Source of the DNA: JAKAGZ01 sp963748105 | GTDB taxonomy: Bacteria; Bacteroidota; Ignavibacteria; Ignavibacteriales; Ignavibacteriaceae | NCBI GenBank assembly: GCA_963748105.1 | Contig: CAVVHP010000039.1 | Coordinates: 1 to 64,000, forward strand | Reading direction: 5' to 3' | DNA: 64,000 bases | Shown: positions 9,736 through 17,928 of the stretch, piece after piece | Position numbering within the stretch: position 1 is the first letter of the stretch | Layout: each line of letters opens with the position of its first letter | Program-made: the position numbers and the translations under genes | The notes under the pieces: model-generated | The model's database searches: none | Seen by the model: only the letters and a program-made list of their open reading frames with translations | Told to the model about the DNA's origin: nothing

Positions 9736-10625
9736 GCGTGTTCGCGCCAACTCGTCTCATGCTCCCATCCGACCACGTCCTTGAGGCTCTGATTGCTGAG
9801 GAAGGAGGCGTGTCCGGGCAGGTTGGTGACCAGGTCAAGGTACTCGGGTTTGTAACGTTCGATCAGCTCCAGCGACGGCTCCAACGCGGTCGTGTCGTCG
9901 CCGTTGCAGTAGTAGACGCCGTGGGGCTCGATGGTCTCCGCTTTCTCCATCAAGAGCCGGTGCGCCGAAGCGACGTCCTCGCTGCCGACCCACGCCCACA
10001 GCCAGGGGTTCCAGCCCGTGGCGGGCTTGGCGTTCTCGGCCATCGCGCGGCGGCGGTCTGCATCGCAGATGCCGGCGGCGCGCACCGAGTAGGTCCGCAT
10101 GCCGTAGGCCCGCGTGTAGGAGGCCAACAGCATCTCGCCCGCCAGTTTGCTGTAGGAGTAGGCGTCCTCCACGTCCGACGGGTGGGTCTCGTCGACGGGG
10201 AAGGTCTCGAACGGGAAGGGGCGGTTGCTGATGCGATAGCCGTGGCCCAGGGCGCAGTTGCTGCCCGTCTGAACGAAAATGCCGACGTCGTGCCGCAGCG
10301 CGGCCTGGAGCAGATAGTAGAGCCCCATGACGTTGGTGTGCATCGTCCGGTCGAAGGGAATTCCACGCTCCTCGAACTGCGGGCGCAGCTCGGGGTGGTC
10401 CGAGGGTGAGGGTTCCGCGCCCAGCGCCTGGATCGCGTCGACGCCCTCGGCCGCGCGCAGGCAGTCTTCGAAGCTGTTGAGATCGCCCTGGATCCAGGGC
10501 CAGCGCCGCAGCTCGGGTATGGGCTCGTGGCGCGAGAAGAGCACCAGTTCGTGGCCGTGCTCGGCCAATTCCCTGACGACGTGCGGACCCAGCCGTCCGC
10601 TGGCACCGGTGACGAGAACGCGCAT
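9732..10625 (-). CDS. NAD-dependent epimerase/dehydratase (extended SDR family)
   Basis: The 297-residue protein starts MRVLVTGASGRLG, the extended-SDR glycine motif. It has VQTGSNCALG carrying the catalytic Ser/Thr region and DAYSYSKLAGE with the YxxxK catalytic pair. Length is normal for short members. Extended SDRs of this kind act on sugars or sugar-derived substrates using NAD(P). AAGGAGG is 7 nt before the ATG. It lies 14 nt after xylA and about 90 nt before the Gfo/Idh gene on the same strand, which points to a shared sugar pathway. Unlike xylA and the GH130 gene just upstream, its frame is intact. Substrate unknown. Confidence 0.82.
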   Translation of the reverse strand: MRVLVTGASGRLGPHVVRELAEHGHELVLFSRHEPIPELRRWPWIQGDLNSFEDCLRAAEGVDAIQALGAEPSPSDHPELRPQFEERGIPFDRTMHTNVMGLYYLLQAALRHDVGIFVQTGSNCALGHGYRISNRPFPFETFPVDETHPSDVEDAYSYSKLAGEMLLASYTRAYGMRTYSVRAAGICDADRRRAMAENAKPATGWNPWLWAWVGSEDVASAHRLLMEKAETIEPHGVYYCNGDDTTALEPSLELIERYKPEYLDLVTNLPGHASFLSNQSLKDVVGWEHETSWREHA

Positions 10626-10639
10626 TGGAGACCTCCTTA

Positions 10640-11815
10640 CTACCTCACACCCAGCAGCAGCTCCACCGTCAACTGATCCAGCTTCTCGTACTGCATGCCG
10701 CGGGCGGCGAGCGCCTCGCGGTCGAACGTGTGGGCCTTGAGCGCGGCAGCCTTGTCGGCCGAGTAGGCGCCCTTGAAGGGGTCCGTCGTGCCGTCGTCGG
10801 CGTTGATCTCGGCCAGCAAGCCTGGATCTCCGGGATCGGCGTTGAACTGCGCGGCCTTCTCCTTCAGGATCAGGTAGGTGCGCATGCAGCCGCGCGCGAA
10901 GTCCTTGACACCCTCGTGTCCTCGGTGCGGTAAGGCGTGCGCGTCGAAGTGGCGCGGCCCGTCGTAGCCGCACGTCCTCCAGGAACTTGACCAGGAAGAA
11001 GGCCTGCTTGAGGTTCTCCGCGCCGAAGCGCAAGTCCTGGTCGTAGCGCGCCGAACTTCTGGTCGTTGAGGTCGATATGGAACAGCTTGCCCGCGTCCCA
11101 GCGCCTGCGCGACGGCGTGCATGAAGTTCAGGCCCGCCATGTGCTCGTGCGCGAACTCGGGGTTCACGCCGACCATGTCGGGGTGGTCGAGCGTCTGGAT
11201 GAAGCCGAGCATCGACGCCGACGTCGGGCAGGTAGATGTCGCTGCGGGGCTCGTTGGGCTTGGCCTCCAGCGCGAACTTGAGGTCGTAGCCCTGGTCCGA
11301 TCCGTAGTCGCACAGGAAGTTGATCGCCTCGCGGAAGCGCTTCGAGGCGTCGAGCGCGTCTCTTGCCGGCGTCGGTCTCGATGCCCTCGCGGCCGCCCCA
11401 GAAGACGTAGACCTTCGCGCCCAGCTCGACCCCCAGGTCGATGGCGTGCATCGTCTTCTGCAGGGCGTAGGCGCGGACCTGCGGGTCGTTGCCGTGAACG
11501 CGCCGTCCTTGAAGGCCGGGTCGGTGAAGAGGTTGGTGGTCGCCATCGGCACGACCAGGCCGGTGTCGTCCAGCGCCTGTCTTGAAGTCCTTCACGATCT
11601 GGTCGCGCTCGGCTGGCGGTGGCGTCGATGGGCACCAGGTCGTTGTCGTGGAAGTTGACGCCGTAGGCGCCGACCTCGGCCAGCAGGTGGACGATCTCCG
11701 CGGGTGAGAGCGGCTCGCGCACCGCCTCGCCGAACGGGTCGCGGCCGGCGTTGCCGACGGTCCACAGGCCAAAGGTGAACTTGTGCTCGGGTTTGGGATC
11801 GAATCTGTCGGACAC
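10640..11815 (-). pseudogene. xylA: Xylose isomerase (actinobacterial type), interrupted by frameshifts
   Basis: The first and last frames agree and the span equals 391 codons, the usual length of the short actinobacterial class, which converts D-xylose to D-xylulose. The start reads FTFGLWTVGNAGRDPFGEAVR. Active-site segments can be read across frames: NFHDNDLVP with the catalytic His, PMATTNLFTDPAFKDGAFTA, FWGGREG, NPEFAHEHMAGLNF and RFGAENLKQAFFLVKFLED. Compensating single-base changes lie near 11625, 11580, 11495, 11357, 11220, 11105, 11050, 10970 and 10920; several fit one extra base after AAG. The GTG start at 11815 has AAAGGAGG 7 nt upstream. It is probably co-transcribed with the GH130 gene 14 nt upstream. 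The balanced frameshifts argue for sequence error more than for a dead gene. Confidence 0.88.
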
Positions 11816-11829
11816 GATGGTGCCTCCTT

Positions 11830-13026
11830 TTATCCAATGGTCTTCAAATACGCTTGGTTTCGTTCGATGAGTTCAATGCGTTGGGCGACGCAGGCGGCGG
11901 AGCGCCCGGCGTCGGGCGGCGTGTTCTTGACGTAGTCGAGCATCCTGTCGACCGTCGTGGTGGCCACGTGCATCCGCGTGTCGGACGAGGCGTAGTAGAT
12001 GAAGAGGTCGCCGTCGTCGCGCGCGACCGCGCCGTTGCAGAAGAGCACGTTGGAGACGTCGCCGACGCGCTCTTCGCCCTTGGGCGCCATCAGGTAGCCG
12101 CCCGGCTCGTAGATCACCTTGCCCGGGTCGTCGAGGTCGACAGAGGAAGGCGTAGAGCACGTAGCGCAGCCCGGCGGCGCAGGCGCGCACGCCGTGGGCG
12201 ACGTGCAGCCATCCCTCCGGCGTCTTGATCGGCGTCGCTCCGGCGCCGTTCTTGAGCTCCTTGATCGTGTGGTAGGCCCGCGGGTCAACGACCGTTTCGC
12301 GATCGATGACGGCGTGCGCGACGTCGTCGGCCAGACCGAAGGCGATGCCGCCGCCCGCTGCCTGCCTGGATGAAGTCGTCCTGCGGCCGCGTGTAGAAGG
12401 CGTACTTGCCGTCGATGAACTCGGGGTGCAGCACGACGTTGCGCTGCTGCGGCGAGGTCGTCCGCAGGTCGTCCAGCCGCTCCCACGTCACCAGATCGTG
12501 GGTGCGCGCGATCCCGGCCTGGGCGACGGCGCTGCTCATGTCACCCGGCGGCGCGTCCGGGTCCTTGCGCTCTGTGCAGAAGACGCCGTAGATCCAGCCA
12601 TCCTCGTGTTGGGTCAGTCGCATGTCGTAGACGTTGACGTCGGGAGGGTCCGTCTCGGGCATGACGATCAGGCAGGTCCCAGAACCGGAAGTTGTCGACG
12701 CCGTTCTCGCTCTCGGCGACGGCGAAGAAGGACTTGCGGTCGTAGCCCTCCACCCGGCAGACGAGCAGGATCCTGCCGTCCAGCTCGATCGCCCCGGCGT
12801 TGAAGACCCCGTTGATGCCGAGGCGTTCCATCAGGTACGGGTTCGTCTCGGGGTTCAGGTCGTAGCGCCAGAAGGGTGGGGTATGGGCCGCGGTGAGGAC
12901 GGGGTACCGGTACCGGTCGACGGGTCCCCCCGTCCACCGGTCGTCGATCTCGTTGGGGCGGGTGACGAGATCCTCGTACGCTGCCTCTAGGTGTCGGAGT
13001 CGAGCCTCGCGCACGGTCAGGTCCAT
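11830..13026 (-). pseudogene. GH130-family beta-mannoside phosphorylase, interrupted by frameshifts
   Basis: The span equals 398 codons, the usual GH130 length. These enzymes phosphorolyse mannosyl-glucose or manno-oligosaccharides to mannose 1-phosphate. Readable segments are FNAGAIELDGRILLVCRVEG, VYDMRLTQHEDGWIYG, the HPEFIDGKYAFYTRPQDDF region, GAGATPIKTPEGWLHVAHG, and ending segments GGYLMAPKGEERVGDVSNVLFCNGAV and DTRMHVATTTVDRMLDY. All belong to the five-bladed propeller of the family. Frame changes near 12671, 12365 and 12143 fit single inserted bases and cancel out. The ATG at 13026 has AAGGAG 9 nt upstream. It appears to lead the operon GH130-xylA-epimerase-Gfo/Idh. Which manno-oligosaccharide is used cannot be told. 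Confidence 0.85.
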
Positions 13027-13063
13027 TGGGGCGCTCCTTATCGGTCTGCGTGTGTACTTTTCG

Positions 13064-13069
13064 ACTATA
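13064..13069 (-). promoter_or_regulatory. Possible -10 box of the GH130 operon
   Basis: TATAGT on the minus strand lies 38 nt upstream of the GH130 ATG. No good -35 hexamer is visible at 16-18 nt, so this is only a candidate. Confidence 0.3.
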
Positions 13070-13106
13070 CCACGGTTCTTGACGCACGCACATCGCCGGT
13101 ACATGC

Positions 13107-13141
13107 ACAACCGCCCCGTGCCATTGGGCCGGGGCGGTTGT
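13107..13141. terminator. GC-rich hairpin after the ferredoxin gene
   Basis: Arms 13107-13118 and 13130-13141 (ACAACCGCCCCG and its complement) form a perfect 12-bp stem with an 11-nt loop, 25 bp past the ferredoxin stop. No U-tract follows on the minus strand, so termination is plausible but unproven. Confidence 0.5.
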
Positions 13142-13165
13142 TACTGATTGTGAATGTACTGCAGC

Positions 13166-13336
13166 TTATCGGGGCTGCGGTGCGTCCACCGGGCAGACGG
13201 CGGAGCAGCTGCCGCAGTCGATGCACTGAGTCTCATCGATCACGTATTTGCCGTCGCCTTCCGAAATGCACTCGACGGGGCACTCCGCGGAGCAGGCGCC
13301 ACAGCTGATGCAGTCATCGTTAATGAAGTATGCCAT
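13166..13336 (-). CDS. 2[4Fe-4S] ferredoxin
   Basis: A 56-residue protein with two clusters of the form CxxCxxCxxxCP (CISCGACSAECPVE and CIDCGSCSAVCPVD), the clostridial-type ferredoxin layout that holds two [4Fe-4S] centres and carries low-potential electrons in the cytoplasm. The ATG at 13336 is preceded by GAGGAG at a normal distance; the upstream extension lacks a site. It stands alone between the GH38-like gene and the GH130 gene, with its own hairpin downstream, so it is probably a separate transcript. Partner enzymes are not in the window. Confidence 0.93.
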   Translation of the reverse strand: MAYFINDDCISCGACSAECPVECISEGDGKYVIDETQCIDCGSCSAVCPVDAPQPR

Positions 13337-13423
13337 TATGATCTCCTCATCGGTTTGAAGGTAGTCTTGATAGCGTGTGGAGTTGGCTGACTCCGCATCG
13401 CATAAACCCAAGCCAAAACGGGA

Positions 13424-15499
13424 TTATACGTGATTTCCCCCGGTGGGCAATAGCCTCAGCGTGAAGCGGAAGAGCGCGTCGTCCTCATACCACATCTGGA
13501 AATTGGTCCCCCACAGGTTGTTGTGCAGGTTGAAGTGCATTCCCCCCTCGAGTGGGGGCTGCACGTCCTCGAAGTGCAGGAGCCGTGGCGCTCCGGGTGC
13601 CACCAGCGGGGTGTCGAGGCTGTCGATCGCCAGGTACCCTGCACCATCCCGGATCTCCACGCCGCGCCCGATCCCGTGCAGCGTCCGCCCGCCGTGGCGA
13701 ACGACGTCCAGGGGTGAGACCCACTGCCCCATCTTGTCCAACCGCCAGTTCTCCGGCGTCTCGACCGGCGGTCTGAACGAGAACCATGCGGCTTCCGGCA
13801 AGCGGCACGCCTGCTTGTCAAACCACTGCAGGCGGATGTCGATGCGTGCCTCGCGAAAGGCGTACTCGACGGTAACCTTGCGCGGGGCGCCCAGCAGCGT
13901 CGTGCAGGCCTCAGGCATGGCCAACTCCAACAGGAGATCCAGCCCATCGGTCGTGATCCTTTGGCGTGCATCGGTGAGATGTGGGTCGTACATCCGGTGC
14001 TCGGGGTGGGGATGGGCAGCATCCATTCCCGGTTTGCCGAAGTCCGCATAGGCCCACCCGGCGTTCTGCTCCAGGTTGATGGCATAATCGCGCATCCACC
14101 GGTCGTAGTCCGCCTGCGAGAAGCTCTCGTACCGGAAGAGGCCCAGGACGTGATCGGGGCCGGCCAACGTGCGGCCTTGCTCCGGCACCTCCAATCGCGC
14201 GAGGCTGCCCGTCTCGGGGTCCAGGCCGATGACGTAGTGCGGTGTCTCAATCACGGTCGCCGGATCGATCGGCGTGTAACCCTCGCGGCTTGGCAGCCTG
14301 GGCTCGATCGAGGCCAGACGCTCGATCGCCTCTTCCTTCAGCGTCTCGTCCTCCAGGTCGTCGACGGCCTGCGAGACGTAGCCTCGCTGCTCCTGCCACG
14401 AAGACTCGAAGCGGCTGTACGTGTTGTCGGGCCGGGCCCAGAAGCAGTACCGCACGCACGCCTCGGGCACTTCGGAGGTGTCGACGACGTCGCGCTGGCG
14501 CGCCGCTGCGAAATCCGCGGTGGCGTAGTTGGCGTAGTCGCCGAGGTAGACCTTCTCGTCCATCCCCCAGGTGTGCTCGGGCACCAGAAGGAGGCGGCGA
14601 TTCAGCGCGTAAAGCGCGTCAGGGTCCACTCCTCGCGCCCGCCACGTCCCCGCCATTCGAAGGAGCTCGCGATACCGGCCGATCTTCTTGGGGTCGGACC
14701 CGATGCCGTAAATCCACGAGTCGCCGAGTTCGGCGGTGACGATGGGCAGTGACGCCTTCACGGTCGCCAGCTTGTGCGCGAAGGCGTCGAGCGTGGACGC
14801 CTTGACCTCCGCGCCGGGAAATTGCGCTCGCGTGGTCTCGTAGACCGCCAGGATCGCCTCCATAGGCGGGGGCCCCAGGTTGTCGTTGGTGTGCGAGATG
14901 AGCAGCGCGTCCTCCAACCCTTCGATCACGTGGAGCGTGCCGTAACTGCCCGCCGAGTAGAGCATCGTGATCTCGGCGCCGTCCGGCGACCGCCAGACGA
15001 AGGCCGGGGGCACGTCGGGCGCGGAGGAGGCCGGGTTCACGCCGATGTGCAGGAGTTGCAGCCCCGCCTCCGCCATCAGCGGCACGATCGCGCGCGTGTG
15101 GCCGGGCACGTCGGTCATCTTGGCCGCGATCGTTGTACGGCCATATCTTGCGTCCAGCCGCTTGCTTAACGAGAGGCCAAACCGGAACAGATCGGCGTCC
15201 ATCGTCTCGGTCATCGTGGTGACCGGGAGCCCGTGCCAGGCGATGTCGCCGCGCTCGATCGCCGCTTCCATCCGCCTTCGCTCGGCGGGCCCCGCCTGTT
15301 CCAGATACTCGTAGATCAGCCACGAGCCGGTCGTCCAGACGAAACGCTCCGGTCCTTCCCGCCGGCGCATGTCCTCCGCCAGGGACAGTGCGCCGGGGAT
15401 GAAGTGGTCGAAGTAGTGGCCGACGACGGTGGCCGCCAGATCGGTAAAGCCGACGTCCAGATGGGTCTTGAAGACCACGTGGATTGTCTTGATGTCCAT
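13424..15499 (-). CDS. DUF5054 / GH38-like glycoside hydrolase family protein
   Basis: The 691-residue protein begins IHVVFKTHLDVGFTDLA. The HLD motif matches the His-Asp zinc ligands at the start of GH38 alpha-mannosidases. The segment AKMTDVPGHTRAIVPLMAEAG is placed like the GH38 nucleophile region, and HTWGMDEKVYLGDYANY is placed like the later His motif. The C-terminal half is beta-rich. I recognise the family as DUF5054, a GH38-related group without a settled substrate. No signal peptide is visible, so it is probably cytoplasmic. The ATG at 15499 has GGAGG 5 nt upstream. The frame is intact. It fits the local theme of mannose- and xylose-containing glycan breakdown, but an alpha-mannosidase activity is only inferred. 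Confidence 0.72.
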   Translation of the reverse strand: MDIKTIHVVFKTHLDVGFTDLAATVVGHYFDHFIPGALSLAEDMRRREGPERFVWTTGSWLIYEYLEQAGPAERRRMEAAIERGDIAWHGLPVTTMTETMDADLFRFGLSLSKRLDARYGRTTIAAKMTDVPGHTRAIVPLMAEAGLQLLHIGVNPASSAPDVPPAFVWRSPDGAEITMLYSAGSYGTLHVIEGLEDALLISHTNDNLGPPPMEAILAVYETTRAQFPGAEVKASTLDAFAHKLATVKASLPIVTAELGDSWIYGIGSDPKKIGRYRELLRMAGTWRARGVDPDALYALNRRLLLVPEHTWGMDEKVYLGDYANYATADFAAARQRDVVDTSEVPEACVRYCFWARPDNTYSRFESSWQEQRGYVSQAVDDLEDETLKEEAIERLASIEPRLPSREGYTPIDPATVIETPHYVIGLDPETGSLARLEVPEQGRTLAGPDHVLGLFRYESFSQADYDRWMRDYAINLEQNAGWAYADFGKPGMDAAHPHPEHRMYDPHLTDARQRITTDGLDLLLELAMPEACTTLLGAPRKVTVEYAFREARIDIRLQWFDKQACRLPEAAWFSFRPPVETPENWRLDKMGQWVSPLDVVRHGGRTLHGIGRGVEIRDGAGYLAIDSLDTPLVAPGAPRLLHFEDVQPPLEGGMHFNLHNNLWGTNFQMWYEDDALFRFTLRLLPTGGNHV

Positions 15500-15814
15500 C
15501 CTACCCTCCATTCAGTAATCCGAGCGCCAGTACTTGGCTAATTAGGGCTCTGGGAATTGTCATCCTGAGCCGCAGGCGAAGGATCTCAGCCTTACGAGGT
15601 ACGGATCCTTCGCTACGCTCAGGATGACAGAGTTCAAGGATCAAGTCAACTGCTCCTTAGTGGTCAGTTAAGATGGTTCTTGGGGTCCGCAGTCCTGAAC
15701 GGGCGCCCTTGTAGGGGCGCAGCATGCTGCGCCCCTACCTGTGAATCCTTCGCGCCTCCACTGCGTGGAGGATCGCTCGGGATGATAGCGCCGAAAAATC
15801 AGGTTAACTAACCA
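15500..15814. other. Gene-free interval filled with repeats
   Basis: No coding sequence is seen. The interval holds an 'ATCCTGAG' hairpin repeat (15558-15629), and most of a 160-bp element bounded by inverted repeats (15658-15817), which itself contains a 28-bp palindrome. Confidence 0.7.
15558..15629. repeat. TGTCATCCTGAGC hairpin repeat
   Basis: Outer arms 15558-15570 and 15617-15629 are exact reverse complements (13 bp). Inner arms 15576-15585 and 15604-15613 (GCGAAGGATC) also pair. A related copy lies at 17812-17902. This type of dispersed repeat is common in environmental Chloroflexota and Planctomycetes-like genomes. Confidence 0.8.
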
Positions 15815-15817
15815 CTA
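15658..15817. mobile_element. MITE-like 160-bp element with terminal inverted repeats
   Basis: The ends TAGTGGTCAGTTAA (15658-15671) and its complement (15804-15817) match at 13 of 14 positions. Inside is a perfect 28-bp palindrome (15711-15738; arm GTAGGGGCGCAGCA). No reading frame for a transposase is present. The right end supplies the TAG stop codon (15815-15817) of the kinase-HAD gene. I see no clear target-site duplication, so the mobile label is tentative. Confidence 0.45.
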
Positions 15818-17761
15818 GACGTCCGAAGTCAACAAGTCGACAAGCTCGGCGTGGTGCACGAAGTCGGTGACGATCAGGTCGGCGCCCGCGGAGAGCAGCC
15901 GCTCCCGCTTGCGGGCGTTGAGCCCGAGTCGCCGCTCCTCGTCGGCGGCCACACCCAGGGCGACCGCGTCGCGGGCCCTGGCGTGGCGAATCTCGACCGG
16001 GCCATCGCCCACGACCAGCAGTTCCTCGCCGCGCAGATCGTTCTCGGTCAGGATGTCCTCGATGATGCGTGCCTTGTCGTAGGCCTCGGCGCCGTCACGG
16101 GCGCCGTAGATGCGTCCCTCGAAGAGGTCCGCGACGCCGAGTGCCTCGGCCTCCTCGACCACGTAGACGTGGTCGGTCCCGCTCGCCAGGTAGAGCCTGA
16201 CGCCCTGCGTGTGCAGGCCCTCCAGGATCCGGCGCGCGCCCGCGATGGCCAGGCTATCCCGCGCCGCTTGGCTTCCGTCGAGCCGGGCCAGGCGCCGGCG
16301 CACGGGCTGCAGCAGACGCTCGTTGTAGATGCGCTTGTACTCACGGGCGCTTTTCACCTCGGCGGCCAGGCCGTAGCGGCGGACCGTTTCCTCCAGCCAC
16401 CGCATCTGCTTGATCGTCAGGATGCCGGTCGAGCGGTCGACGTAGTCGGCCACCTCGGCCTCCAGCCCGGGCGGGGTGGGGTGTCCGTCGCAGATCATCT
16501 CGACCATCAGCGGGATCATCACCTGCTCCCACCCACGGCGAATGACGGAGATCGTGCCGTCGAAGTCGAAGAGCGCGTGGCGCACGTGGCCGACCCGCAC
16601 AGAGGGGTTGACGACCTCCAGCCAGTCAGGGGGATTGTCTATACCTTCCGGGTCGCGCGCCACCCTACCTTCCGGGTTGCGCGCCGCAGACGGCGTTAGC
16701 AACCCGGAAGGTAGGATCTGCTCATGCCGGGCACGGATCTCCTCCGGCGTCGCCGTCCCGGTCTGTCCCAGCTTCTCCACGATGACCGCAGCGGCCAGGT
16801 TGGCGAACGCCGCGGCCTCCGGCGGCGTGGCCCCACAGGCCAACGCGGTCGCCAGCGCGGCACCGAAGGTGTCGCCCGCGCCCACCGGGTCGAGCGGCGG
16901 GGTCACCGGGGCCGCGGGTACGTGCGCTGCGGCGCCCTCCGCCCAGACCACGACGCCCTGGGCGCTCAGCGTGACACAGGCTGCTCGTTCTGTCTGCTCT
17001 GCCAGCGCTCTAGCGACCTTCTCGACCGCGTCGATGCTTTCAGGTCGCGCTGGGGAAGAGCCGCGATCCGGCAGGATGGCAGCCGACGCCTCCGCCCAGT
17101 TCGGCTTCACCACCATGTGGCGAAACCGCCCGACACGGCTGCGCGAGTCGACGACAAAGACCGTCTCCGGATGGGTAGCGGCCAAATCGATCAGCGCCTC
17201 CCGCACACGGTCGGTCACGACTCCGTTGATCTCCAATTGGTCCGCGACGAGCAGGGCGTCCAACTCACCGAGCGCCTCCGCCACGCTCGCGATCAGCGCG
17301 TCCTCCAGATCGGGGGTCAGGGGCTGCGCGTTCTCGAAGTCCAGCCGCGCATCTTCCTGCTCGGACTCGTAGCCGGTGAGAATCGGCTTGATGTAGGTGC
17401 TCGTGCTGCGGTTTGGCGAGATCACCAGGCGGTCGACGGTGATGCCGCGGGCCGCCATCTCTCGCCGGAGGATGGTGCCGCGCCAGTCGTCGCCGAGCAC
17501 GGAGAAGACGGTGACCTCTCGGACACCCAATGCGCTCAGGTTCTGCGCCACGTTGCCGCCCGCGCCGGGCGAATACCGTTCGGCAACCACGGGGCGCGGG
17601 AAGCGCGGCGTCTCTCGCGAAAGAAAAGCACGGGTCATGTCGGCGGTCCAGTAGCCGTCCAGCGCCAGGTCGCCGACCACGCCCACGCGGCACGACCCGG
17701 CACGGTCGAGCAGCGCCTCCAGCCGCTTGCGTGGGAGCCACTCTGTTAACGATTTGTCCAA
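15815..17761 (-). CDS. Fusion of a PfkB-family (HldA/RfaE-like) sugar kinase and a HAD-family phosphatase
   Basis: The 648-residue protein has a PfkB kinase at about 25-345. It begins GVVGDLALDGYWTADM, has SPGAGGNVAQNLSALG near 65-79 and the catalytic DPVGAGDTF at 291-299. In layout it resembles the heptose-7-phosphate kinase half of HldE. A HAD hydrolase follows from about 393, with motif I DFDGT at 399-403, LYLASGTDHVYV as motif II region, and VVGDGPVEI near 590 as motif IV. The linker (about 355-375) is encoded by a short inverted repeat. The pair could make a sugar bisphosphate and then remove one phosphate, as HldE and GmhB do in heptose synthesis; that is inference. The start at 17761 is the first ATG; no strong ribosome site is visible. 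It lies downstream of the SIS-domain fusion at 17.9-19.6 kb on the same strand. Confidence 0.8.
   Translation of the reverse strand: MDKSLTEWLPRKRLEALLDRAGSCRVGVVGDLALDGYWTADMTRAFLSRETPRFPRPVVAERYSPGAGGNVAQNLSALGVREVTVFSVLGDDWRGTILRREMAARGITVDRLVISPNRSTSTYIKPILTGYESEQEDARLDFENAQPLTPDLEDALIASVAEALGELDALLVADQLEINGVVTDRVREALIDLAATHPETVFVVDSRSRVGRFRHMVVKPNWAEASAAILPDRGSSPARPESIDAVEKVARALAEQTERAACVTLSAQGVVVWAEGAAAHVPAAPVTPPLDPVGAGDTFGAALATALACGATPPEAAAFANLAAAVIVEKLGQTGTATPEEIRARHEQILPSGLLTPSAARNPEGRVARDPEGIDNPPDWLEVVNPSVRVGHVRHALFDFDGTISVIRRGWEQVMIPLMVEMICDGHPTPPGLEAEVADYVDRSTGILTIKQMRWLEETVRRYGLAAEVKSAREYKRIYNERLLQPVRRRLARLDGSQAARDSLAIAGARRILEGLHTQGVRLYLASGTDHVYVVEEAEALGVADLFEGRIYGARDGAEAYDKARIIEDILTENDLRGEELLVVGDGPVEIRHARARDAVALGVAADEERRLGLNARKRERLLSAGADLIVTDFVHHAELVDLLTSDV
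16652..16715. repeat. REP-like hairpin inside the kinase-HAD coding sequence
   Basis: A perfect 17-bp inverted repeat (16664-16680 with 16699-16715, core TACCTTCCGGGTTGC) plus a third partial copy starting at 16652 lies in frame in the region joining the two enzyme domains. It is translated as RNPEGRVARDPEG. Confidence 0.8.
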
Positions 17762-17811
17762 CCTCTATTCCTCCGTTTTCCTGGTGATCGGTCAACCTGA
17801 TTCCTGGGAGA

Positions 17812-17902
17812 TGTCATCCCGAACGTGCCCCATGCTGCGTGGGGACGTGATGGGTCTGCTCCTTGAAGGACTGAGATCCTTCGCCTGCGGATCAGGATGA
17901 CA
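17812..17902. repeat. TGTCATCC...GGATGACA hairpin repeat, second copy
   Basis: Ends TGTCATCC (17812-17819) and GGATGACA (17895-17902) are inverted, with an internal GGATC/CCTTCGC portion like the element at 15558. It lies between the two fusion genes. Confidence 0.7.
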
Positions 17903-17928
17903 ATTGCAGCCTTCAACTCAGCGAAGCA

